DNA of 19,581 bases. Origin: Tieghemiomyces parasiticus. Its lineage: Eukaryota; Kickxellomycota; Dimargaritomycetes; Dimargaritales; Dimargaritaceae. Below the pieces are notes generated by a model that worked only from the letters and a program-made list of their open reading frames with translations, was not told the DNA's origin and searched no databases. Made by a program: the position numbers and the translations under genes. Shown here piece by piece: positions 1 to 8,674 of this stretch (positions within the stretch are counted from its first letter, which is position 1; every line of letters starts with the position of its first letter). The DNA is taken from positions 1 to 19,581 of the forward strand of contig JANBPT010000901.1 of assembly GCA_027575765.1 (NCBI GenBank), written 5' to 3'.

Positions 1-1890
1 TCTGGACAAGGACATGGCGCGGTCGTGGGTAGGTGGAGTGCAAGTCTGATATAAACAAGGGCGAAACTCATCAATGGAGGGGGAACGAGGGACAGTGCGG
101 ACGTCGGGTAGGTGAAATGGACGTCCTGCTTAGGCTTGGACGGGCCAGCCCTGTGGTCGAGACTGGCGTCTTGACATTGTAACCTAGGCGCTCCCCCCAG
201 GAAGCCTCCCAGTCGAAGAAAGCCGCCTCCCTTCAGGAACTGGCTTCCTGATGTAATGTGCCAACTTCCTTCACTGATTATCCATATCCTTGGAGAAGCA
301 GGAAGACGGCGGCCTTCAGACTTTGAAGGAGAACTCGACTGGACTTGGATCTTAACCCTCACGGGAAAAGCCTCCAGCTCAAGCGCCTCAAGCTACACCC
401 AACGGGTTCGTGTCATCTCTTAAAACCACACTTAATTCAAGACAGTGAATTGGCCATAAGCGATAGATTCGTCAAGTGTGTAGTAAATACTGCTTCTTTA
501 TTTCTATCTCGCCTGCTCGCCTACGACCCGCCCTGGGTCTTACTCCTAGTTTCTCCTCCCCTCGGGCTACGTACCCCGTCATAAGATGGCAGAAAGTTTT
601 ATGCGTAATAGTGAAGGTTAGAGAATGGGAATGTGAGCCACAGTGATGTCGATTATAGGACATAAATCCGAGTAAGAGGCGCAGTGAAAATGTGGAAGGT
701 GGATTGGTACGAAAGGTAAATCCATTGGGTAACACGAATCTTTATTTTTACAATGCACTGAATGATGCCCTACGTACATGCAAACTAGTATTAAGTTTGC
801 CTAGATCTGACACAGACCTGTCCATCAGCTGCAAACAATTTACAGGCTGTCTCCGTTTGGGCAAAGCTGGAGGAAGCAGCGGCCGCCATTCACCTTTGGA
901 CATCTCCAATGATTTTTAGTGTCTACCGGATAATAATGAAACATTCTTTATGAATAGATAAAGGTCGGGAATACGTGATGTGGCCAGGATGCAGCTGAGA
1001 AGCTTGGTGGTGGTCTGGTGGAATAATAGTTCCGTCGACCATTTCTGTTTTAATTTGATAAAGTCAGGTTGGGCTAGTCCTTACATACGTATAGTACAGA
1101 TAAAGGTTTGGAAGGCAAAATAGTTAGAATAGCATCTGCCTTGCGACCCTCCAGATAGTGATTATTAGGGACTGGTGCAGCACGCCTGGTCAATATGGGC
1201 GGAGTGAAGGTATGAAAAGTAGACACGATAGATGGTTAAAAAAAAAGCAAGCTGTGAAGTCAAAAATGGTTCAATCTTGGAGTGGTTTATACCAATCGAC
1301 TCGGCGTCGTTGACTCTCTTAGATTTTATCTGGAACACTGCAATTTGAGACCTCCCGCTTAAAATTTGCAAACGATTTTGTGTCGCCTATATATATAGGG
1401 GGGCCTCCACCCTGCAACCCCGATATCCATGGCTATGCATCCTACGGCGTATCTGTATGAATTGGATGATAAACAGAGATCGGCTTCATCATTTCCGATA
1501 TATAATTCCATGAGAACTTTATATTGCCAGTGGTTAGTGATGAATGTAATTAAACGTTACACGTCCCGATATCCAATTCCACTACTGTATAAATGGGACT
1601 TTCCCTAGGGTTATTCCCCCTCGCCTGTGGCCAATGCCTAATTCGGGACGAAATAGTGGTGTAGGCAAGGTTTATGGTGTGAAGCGGCAGATAGTAAAGT
1701 GCCTCAGAGAATTGGAGGGTGGGTTGTAGGTACGTAGGTGGGGGTGTGTGAGAGACAATGGCTCGTCATCATGGATGAGTAGGGAAAGCGTATGGAAGCA
1801 TAGGTGGGTAAAAGATAAAGGCAAATAGCCGCCAAACCGACCACATCGTCGGGGGGGGAGGTTGGTAGTGGCGGTGGTGGTGGGTTCCGC
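1..1890. other. Gene-poor left flank
   Basis: I see no convincing gene in this stretch. The open frames here are short, have mixed codon use without the GC-rich third positions of the neighbouring genes, and match no family I recognise. It contains the 3' flank of the Tma46-like gene (roughly 1600-1890), a 14-bp palindromic TATA-like tract at 1386-1399, and a 59-codon ATG frame at 1429-1608. Two nested short inverted repeats lie near 198-250. A minus-strand ATG at 13-15 in a reasonable context could start a gene running off the left edge, but only five codons are visible. Confidence 0.6.
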
Positions 1891-3094
1891 TCAGTTAGTA
1901 GCGATGGAAGTGTCGGCCATCTTCTCCGCCAACCGCGTCCCTTCGTCCGCACCAGTCTCCTTCTCGCCGTCCTGGCTCCGGTACTGCTTAAAGTCAAACA
2001 CGTCGCCCTCATCGTCCTCGACACCCTGGCCGAGCAAATCGGGGTTGAAATGGAAGAAATCACGACCAGACATGTTGACGGCCCGACCGGCCTTAAACGC
2101 GGCCTCCTTGGCCTTAAGTTTATCGTTGGCAGCCTCGTCCTTGCGGGCCTGACGGTTTTTCTTCCACTCTGTGAACGATTCGAGCGTAACGGGCGTGAGG
2201 TTGGTGCCCAGCTTGTGACGCTCGGTTTCGAGGAAATCTTCGAGACTGATTTCGTCCTTTTCGCTGTCCTTCTTGGCACCCTTGGCTTTGAAGACGAACC
2301 CCTTGGGCAGGGCGTGGCGATACTGACACTTGGTACCGCCGTTGGGGCACTCCCAGAACCACCCGTACTTTTGCGTCTCGATGGCCTCCAAGAAATATTT
2401 GCACACAATCTCCGTCGTGGTCCTTGGGTTGCCATGTTTGGAGGTGACCACCGACTCGAGTTTGTCCTGATCCCACTTCTCCATCGTATCTGGGGGAGGG
2501 GCGGAAGCAAGGTAATATGATGTAAGGGAAACGGTAGTAGGGATACAAGGGTAAGGTTGGTTAGAGCCGAGGAAAAATAAGGAAGTGGATAAGACATCCA
2601 GCACCATCTACAATTGTGACAATGCCCGTCGGCCACGAATCATATCGCTTACCGTCGTTGGTCTCCGCCCGCGTGTCGGTGTACAGGTCGACCTTTTGGA
2701 TCTTGCGACCGACGTTGAGGTCATGGGAGAATCGGCACCGGTCGCCCTTCTGACAGTTCCCGGCCTTGAAGTTGACGCACAGCACGGTCTTGGGATCGAC
2801 GCCGAAGGGCACCTTCTGAGAGACCTGGACAGGCTTGAACAAGGCGTCGAGCTCGGCCTGCTTCTTGGCCTCGGCCTCCTTCTTGTTCTTGATGGCCGCC
2901 TTGCGTTCATCGGCCTCCTTCATCTGCTTCTTGTTACCAGCCGTCATGACTTGTTTTTCGACCTCCTGGACATACCGGCCCACCTTGACCGACTTGTTTT
3001 TGTTCTTGAGCCCAAAGGTCTTGTCTTCGATGACCTTCTGCTTGGCCTTGTCCTTCGTCTTGTTGGACATCTGGTTATTTTTCTTGGGCGGCAT
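1891..3094 (-). CDS. TMA46: Tma46/ZC3H15 (DFRP1)-like CCCH zinc-finger protein
   Basis: Two exons, 3094-2653 and 2489-1891, give 346 residues; yeast Tma46 is of similar size. The 163-bp intron starts GTAAGC, ends CCCAG, and splits a codon as G|AT (phase 1). The start is the ATG of MPPKKNNQ, in a CCACCATG context and the usual N-terminus of the family. A Lys-rich N-terminus with [13 protein letters not shown] leads to the first CCCH finger (C106-x7-C114-x5-C120-x3-H124). The second finger is C177-x17-C195-x6-C202-x3-H206, around KYGWFWECP and YRHALPKGF. The segment [14 protein letters not shown] followed by [10 protein letters not shown] is the family's GTPase-binding region, and [12 protein letters not shown] lies near the acidic C-terminus. 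In the known family this cytoplasmic protein binds and stabilises the translational GTPase Rbg1/DRG1 on ribosomes. I see no functional link to its neighbours. Confidence 0.95.
2490..2652 (-). other. Intron of the Tma46-like gene
   Basis: On the minus strand the intron begins GTAAGC (2652 downward) and ends CCCCCAG (2490). Removing it joins ...ETND to [11 protein letters not shown] through a G|AT aspartate codon, which restores the reading frame and the expected family sequence between the two zinc fingers. It is phase 1 and 163 bp long. Confidence 0.93.
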
Positions 3095-4602
3095 GGTGGA
3101 AGGGGGGTTGAAGCGTGGAAAGGGGGGTCGAGGTGGGTAGAGATGAAATGGGTTGGGAGGGAGCTGTGACACCAACGAGAAGTAGAAGAAAAGTGATCTT
3201 AGTGGGGATTCGTCCGCGAACACAGTGGAATGAACGGATGGTCTCGACAGAGAGCAACGGTGCTGAGAGAAGTACGATGGCGATGGATTCAAGTTGGAAT
3301 TCGATAAATGACAGACTAGGGGACTTGCGATGACTCAAAAAATGTTGACGAGTATAAAGTGGTGCGATCTCGAGGATCGCGGGGTTTCACGGTCGATGTA
3401 GATCGCCAGTACCCATGTGGACTCGAGTCCTGCCAGGACCGCGTAGTTCAGACTGTTGCCTAGATTACAGGCAATCCACTCAGCCCCGGCACTTTTTCGT
3501 GGTGTTCCCTGCGTTATGCTACTTCACGCACTATGGCTCTAAGGCCTTGAGTAGGCCATGTGCCTGGAATTGGGCAGCCCTAGCAAGTCCAGAACTGGTC
3601 ATTAGGGAATACCTTTGGCCAGACCCAGGTGTGGGTAGCCTGGCCCATTTTCCTGCCAGTTCCGCCGCCTCTTGTTTTTTTTTCCGGACTAAGAGCGGCT
3701 GGATACTTGTTTACAGGCAACCCTCACCAAAGAGACGAATTGATAATGAAGTGGGATAAATCGCTTGAAGCAGCGGTTCATCGGTGGTTCATCTGATCCG
3801 TAGGGCCCACACGTCCATTCTGCTGATGTCATCAGGTTGGTTGGAACGTGGTGCCATAACGGCGTAGCAACTACAGCTGCCCCTTCGTACGGCAGTCTCG
3901 TGCCGGCCCATTAGGTTGGTACTGTGGCTGTTTAAGCATTATAACCTTCAGCTGGAAGAGAGGAGGGGCAGTGAATACCGCTTCCCAGTTGCTCCTCAAG
4001 TGGGGGCAGGTTTAGTCGGCTCAATGGCCATTACTGCGCCCGTACCGGCCAACAGTGAACCTAGTCAGGGGATATGCTTATATAGCCGATTGAAATGACC
4101 ATCCAAGTACCTGACGCGTCTCGTCACGATCGAATCAATTGGTGGCTCGTTACGCGCTCAAGCAGGTAAGAGCGGGGGAGGAGGGGGGCGGGAACGATGT
4201 TTTGTATTGTCAGACCGATGTGATCGCGCGTTCCCATGTCTGATTGCCAGGGGACCAGGGAGACTGATTTCAATGTTTTGTAAACTGCCCACCCTCTCTT
4301 GGTCCATTCATAACGCCACCCCTGGACCGTACCTGAATGATGGCTAGTCTGGCATTCCAAATGTTTCGCAGGACCTACCAGTAATTGCTCACAGCGCACC
4401 TCAAAGGGTCAACAACCGCTAAGTCTGAACGGGGATTACTTAAATGGCCCCGCGGCGGCCCCGCCGCTACACGCCAGGCCGTTGTTTACCGTTTATATAC
4501 TTTACGATTTTTCGCTACCCCTACGCTACTTGTATGTCCAGTACAAACATCCCTAGACCCGTATACCGACATAGTATAATAATTCAACTCTTACGAATCA
4601 TC
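3095..4602. other. Divergent intergenic region with LysM-like coding traces
   Basis: This interval separates two divergently transcribed genes. The right part should hold the promoter of the repeat-protein gene: TATATA near 4494 and a TATAATAAT stretch near 4575 lie upstream of its ATG. A 7-bp GC-only inverted repeat (4452-4458 and 4461-4467) sits about 135 bp upstream of that ATG. No intact gene is visible. The frame at 3415-3759 and the stretch around 3916-4098 give weak LysM-like translations, listed separately. Confidence 0.5.
3517..4098 (+). pseudogene. Possible decayed LysM-domain coding remnant
   Basis: A by-eye reading, not a solid call. In the frame from 3517 to 3675 the translation has the spacing of a fungal LysM domain: Cys, then THY, a Cys followed by AWNWAALA, then LVIREYL, DPGV, and a closing Cys after about 53 residues. 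The GD pair normally before the second Cys is missing. Further on, 3925-3960 reads WLFKHYNLQLEE, which resembles the middle of a LysM domain, in a frame with no good first half. There is no start codon, no complete frame and no GC-rich codon use. LysM domains are short and loosely conserved, so chance resemblance is a real alternative. Confidence 0.22.
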
Positions 4603-6203
4603 ATGCGCGCCGCTATCCTCTGCCTCTTTGTCGGTAAGTGACATAACTATGGCTGCGTACAGTCGTATGCAGCATTTTGGGAGCTCGCCTTAACCACCCT
4701 CCCTCCGTTAACTTGGTTCACCTATGCTCCCACTGCTCCATTACCTACCATTCATGTTGGCAGCTTCCGCCAGCGCCGCTCTGCTCGAGGGCCTCTCGCC
4801 GGGTAAGTACCACTCCACGATATTCCTCCTTTTAAGAGTCTACAATAGCCGCGTCCAACGTCCCGAGATTTTATCCGGGAGCCTACCCTTCGTGCTCATG
4901 AGACCCGCCTCCCCCTTTTCAACTCGATTTCGATTCATCTAACACTACTAGGCGGCCAACCCAACTTGACACAACTCTTCGGCATAAATCCGGCAAACAT
5001 CCTAAAAATCTACCAATTACTAGACCTCATGAAAATCCCCGCGGTGAATATGGGAAACGGCGCACCCGCTACCGATGGAGCCAACAGGAGCCCCGCGCCT
5101 TTGATCGCTCCGATCACCCTCCCCGAGGCCAACGTGGGTATTCCCGCCGTCCCCGCCGCAGTGCCCATGACCCCGGGTGTTTTTGAGCCCTCCCCCGCTG
5201 CAGTGCCCATGGCTCCGGGTACTTTTGCCCCCGCTCCCGCCGCGGTGCCCATGGCTCCGGGTACTTTTGCCCCCGCCCCCGCCGCGATGCCCATGGCTCC
5301 GGGTACTTTTGCCCCCGCCCCCGCCGCGATGCCCATGGCTCCAGGTACTTTTGCCTCCGCCCCCGCCGCGGTGCCCATGGCTCCTGGGGTCCCTGCGCCC
5401 GCCCCTGCTGCGGTTCCCATGACCCCGGGGGTTCCCGCGCCTGTCACCCAGGCCCAGCAAGCCCCGAGGGTTCCCGCACCTGCCGCTGGGGCCCCCCGGG
5501 CCCCGGTCATGGCCAATAGTGACAGTCTGGCTGGCACCCGATCGGCCTCGGCTGATTCCAACGAGATGCCGCAGCCGCCCTCGATGGCCAAGGGTGCCGC
5601 GTCCAACCCGCTCGATGCCGTCATGCCAGCCAAGGCTGCCGTCGGGCCCACCACCCCCAATATGGGGGCCATGTCCGGTATGGATGGCATGAACCCCATG
5701 GAAATGGAAGGTAGGTTCTACGAAGGGCCCATTAGCGATAACAACGTGGCCTGCAAGTTAAATATGTAGATTGAGGGTATTAATGCCCAAGAAATTTGTT
5801 GCTAACCCCCTCCTTCCCTTACCCCCCTATCACTCCCGAACCCTCCGACCTGGTGTGCACGAACATTTTTTCTTGTATATGTATACTCCTGGGCTCACTG
5901 CCTTGATTACGTTTCTCCCCGCCCTCCCCCTCCCCGGATCTCTTAGCCATGGCTTTCGGCAGCTCCACCTCCTCTGGATCCGCCGCGCCCACCACTGTCC
6001 CGTCCAGCAGCGGCCCGGCGAGCTGGGCGACCCGCTCTCAGAGCAACAGCAATAGCAGCACCCGCACGGTTGTGCACAAGGCTACCCACTCGTCCGGCCT
6101 GAACGATGATGACTCGGACATGAGCACCGCGTCGGCGTTCGGCGTCTCTCATGCCCTGCTAGCCTCCGCCTTCACTCTGGCCGTGGCCCTCTCGACCCTG
6201 TAA
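4603..6203 (+). CDS. Secreted, probably GPI-anchored Pro/Ala-rich repeat protein
   Basis: Four exons (4603-4633, 4764-4802, 4952-5710, 5947-6203) give 361 residues. All three introns are phase 1; the donors are GTAAGT, GTAAGT and GTAGGT. The first two tiny exons build a signal peptide (MRAAILCLFVASASA, cleavage likely just before ALLEG). Exon 3 carries a leucine/isoleucine-rich stretch, then seven 14-residue repeats of the type VPMAPGTFAPAPAA (about residues 94-191), a Ser/Pro-rich linker and a Met-rich segment (Met at 261, 264, 267, 270, 273, 275 and 278). Exon 4 adds a Ser/Thr-rich stalk and a hydrophobic end (HALLASAFTLAVALSTL) typical of a GPI-anchor signal. It is likely a plasma-membrane or wall protein of unknown function. 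I recognise no catalytic domain. The splice of exon 4 is inferred, but it yields exactly the missing anchor. Confidence 0.82.
5161..5454 (+). repeat. Seven 42-bp tandem repeats in the surface-protein gene
   Basis: The units begin at 5161, 5203, 5245, 5287, 5329, 5371 and 5413. Each is 42 bp and encodes 14 residues (consensus VPMAPGTFAPAPAA). Units 2-5 are nearly identical at the DNA level; units 1, 6 and 7 have diverged, and unit 7 is degenerate in its second half. Because the unit is a multiple of three, gain or loss of copies keeps the frame. The GC-rich repeat also leaves long open frames on the antisense strand, which I treat as shadows. Confidence 0.97.
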
Positions 6204-6920
6204 ACCAGTCTTCACATCATGCACCATAGTGAGTTTTATACTGTTCGGGCTAGTACTGAGGTTATATGTTTTGTTTTGCCTTCTCTGGACGTCCAAACAT
6301 TGAAATTACTATTGCAATCTGCTACTTACGCTATCGTCCCCTTGGGATTTATTTGAGTTAGTAGTATTAACTATGAGGTAGCACGATGAATTCGCTGGAC
6401 TTACTGTCTCATAAATTCCAAGTGGTTATGGTTTACATATCAACTCTCAATCGCGTGCAAGGGGTTTCCGTGCTAATTAATAGACCGATATATGGGCAGT
6501 GGGCCAGGAACACAGGGGGCGGTTTACCAACATTAGACAATTATCCAGCCCAACCGATCACAACTGAAACTTATCCTACCGGAAATGTGAGTCGGTGGGA
6601 CAGACGAGGATGGGTTACGAATGGAAAAGTTGGACCTGTCGCCCTACTGAAACCTAGCCCACCGCCAACACTATGGAGCCCATCGCTTTTGAGGTTTTAG
6701 TTAACCCTGGCCTTCTTTAAAACCGCGAGTCGGCCATCCCCCCCTTGAGTCTCCCTCCCCAAGCTTTCCCCGGTATCCCGGACTCATTGGCTTCTGCCTA
6801 TTAACCTCGCAATTTTTGATATTCAGGCATATACGGTGCATTTTCAACTCGTCCTTTTCGCCTTGACGCCCTCTCTGACCCCACTCGTAGCCCTTTGAAC
6901 GTCCCAAGTTCGATATAGCC
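6204..6920. other. Intergenic region between the repeat-protein and NmrA-like genes
   Basis: Both flanking genes run rightwards, so this holds the 3' end of one and the promoter and leader of the next. The part just upstream of 6921 is C/T-rich (about 6710-6900), as is common in fungal promoters. I see no canonical AATAAA after the stop at 6203 and no clear TATA box. The open frame at 6386-6700 has no recognisable motif and its codon use is unlike the genes, so I do not call it. Confidence 0.6.
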
Positions 6921-8008
6921 ATGAACACTGAACGTCCCCTTATCGTCGTCGTCGGTGCCACCGGTATCCAAGGTAAGCTGCCGAGTGCTGTGCCCTTGCG
7001 TGCAACGTAACCCTCCCCCTACACTTGCTTCCCCGTTAGAACGGGCACTCGGCTTACACGTGCCATGTAGTATGGCATTCTACTCACTCCCCCCTCTCAC
7101 CCGGTCACTCGAAAATTGTTTATGCAGGTGGTTCGGTAGTCAACCAGCTTATTGACACCATGCAGTTCAGTATCCGCGGCCTGACACGCCACACGACATC
7201 GGAGGCGGCCAAAAAGCAGACCAGCCGCGGTGTCGAGATGGTCAAGTGCGATCTTAATAGTCTAGATGACCTCACCCGGGCCTTCCAGGGTGCCTACGGA
7301 GTCTTCGCCATGACCGATTTTTGGCAACGGGAGGTGATGGCGAACCCGGAGCTCGAGGTCCAGCAGGGCCGCAACATTGCCGACGCAGCCAAACGGACCG
7401 GTGTCCAGCACCTGGTGTACAGTTCGCTCCCCGACGCCAAGAAGATCTCCCACGGAAAATATACCGGGGTCCTCCACTTCAACAACAAGGCCGAGGTCGA
7501 GACCTACATGAAGTCGCTCCAGTTGCCGGCCACGTATGTAAATTTCGGATACTACATGAGCAACTGGACCATCGACCGCAGCATGTACCGTCACGTTGAG
7601 CATGATGACTACGAAGTGGACATGCCTGTCGCGGCCTCGACACTCGTGCCTCCGTTCGATGCCCTGGGTGACGGCGGCCGCTGTGTCGTTCACTGCCTCC
7701 GTAATCCCCGCGCCACCATCGGCCAATCGTACGACCTTGCCGTCGAGTACATGACCCTCGCTGATATGGCGGAGACATTGAGCAGAGTCACCCGGAAAAA
7801 TATCCGCGTCAAGGAACTCACCCCCGAGGAGTGTACCAGGCATCCCATTTACAAGCTGACTGAGATAACCGAAATGTACCATTTCATCCGTGAATTTGGT
7901 TATTTTGGCGGTCGCAGCCTCGAGCGCACTAATGACACGTTTGGCACGCTGCTTAACTTCGAAGACTATCTGATCGAGAACCAATTTGACAAAATTCTCG
8001 AACAGTAA
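6921..8008 (+). CDS. NmrA-like NAD(P)-binding Rossmann-fold protein
   Basis: Two exons, 6921-6972 and 7128-8008, give 310 residues, close to the usual ~300 of NMRAL1/HSCARG-type proteins. The 155-bp intron (GTAAGC...TGCAG) is phase 1 and interrupts the nucleotide-binding loop; splicing gives VVVGATGIQGGSVV with GATGIQGG at residues 12-19. R34 and R38 (IRGLTR) follow the second strand, as is typical where NADP is bound. VFAMTDFWQ, LVYSSLPDAKK and the H134-x3-K138 motif in HFNNKAEVETY are family hallmarks. NmrA-like proteins usually act as redox-sensing regulators that bind NAD(P) without a classical SDR catalytic Tyr-x3-Lys, so enzymatic activity should not be assumed. The family includes nitrogen-repression regulators, but a role cannot be read from this context. 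The ATG is in a good GCCATGA setting. Confidence 0.95.
6973..7127 (+). other. Intron of the NmrA-like gene
   Basis: The intron runs from GTAAGCTG to TTTATGCAG. It splits a glycine codon (G|GT) within the glycine-rich NAD(P)-binding motif, which is complete only after splicing. It is phase 1 and 155 bp long. Confidence 0.93.
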
Positions 8009-8674
8009 ACCCCCAGGCCGGCTTCCTTCCCAAAGGCCTTTCTTTGAGTAGCTTCCGCAAACTGTCCATCCTCGGCCTGCAGGTTCCTACCTGAACACAA
8101 CCAGAATCCATACGCATGCCAATAAAGTAGCGGGGTTTATTCACATGTTGGATCGATTTATTTCAATGCAATGGGTAAGAAAACGGTGCGGCTAACGGAT
8201 TTGAAGTGCCAGCCAGGCATTAGTATACAGGGAACATTGGCGTTCCACGTGGTTATCAACGAAGGTGCTCGGGTTCCCAGAAAGCCTGGAAAAAGGAGGG
8301 AAGTTAGAATTTATGGGGAAGCGGGAAAAGAGTGGCGGCGGGACACGGGAGGGGGGGGGCGGTTAGCGCAAGAAAGAAGGACGAGGGTGATAAGGTTGGT
8401 CCCTGTATATTTAAATTTAAATGTCACGACCACTCTCTATTTAAAAGGGAGGCAAAGCCGCTCGGATAGTGTGGCCATAGCTACCGAATAGCGCTTGTCA
8501 GTGGAGAGTGGTGGTAAGACCACTGGCATCCACACGACAGACTCATTCGGCTAGATCGGGGGCACATATCAGACGGCAGGTGTCGTGCCCGTCACCAAAG
8601 ACGGGTTGTTCTCCGACCGGGCCCTTCACCAATATTCAAATATTAAATCTCGGCACGGGCCACCATTCTAAAAA
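8009..8674. other. Convergent 3' region between NmrA-like and Swd2-like genes
   Basis: The two flanking genes point at each other, so this stretch should hold both 3' untranslated regions. AATAAA on the plus strand (8121-8126) lies about 113 bp after the NmrA-like stop. The minus strand has AATAAA at 8136-8141 and 8157-8162, read towards the left. A 14-bp A/T palindrome lies at 8409-8422 and a G-run near 8351. I see no gene; the frame at 8171-8491 has low-complexity, non-family content. Confidence 0.55.
8121..8126 (+). promoter_or_regulatory. Polyadenylation signal of the NmrA-like gene
   Basis: A canonical AATAAA lies 113 bp downstream of the stop codon at 8006-8008. Distance and strand fit a eukaryotic poly(A) signal; usage is not shown by sequence alone. 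Confidence 0.5.

Noticed and set aside
1..15. A minus-strand ATG (MSLSR) that could start a gene off the left edge
   Set aside because: Only five codons are visible, too few to support a call.
2050..3169. Plus-strand frames opposite the Tma46-like gene
   Set aside because: Antisense shadows of a well-supported conserved gene; products are repetitive and Leu-rich without motifs.
4124..4140. A GATCGAATC stretch resembling a tRNA B box
   Set aside because: No matching T-stem, acceptor stem or A box at the right distance.
5010..5699. Long antisense open frames (229 and 146 codons) opposite the repeat-protein gene
   Set aside because: They mirror the GC-rich 42-bp repeat and give Gly/Ala-rich low-complexity products; the plus-strand gene has a signal peptide, introns and a GPI signal.
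6386..6700. A 104-codon plus-strand frame upstream of the NmrA-like gene
   Set aside because: No motif, no coding-like codon use, and the start context is weak.
8040..8144. A minus-strand stretch encoding FWL as a possible Swd2 last exon
   Set aside because: No AG acceptor precedes it, and it would need a ~750-bp intron overlapping the NmrA-like 3' end.
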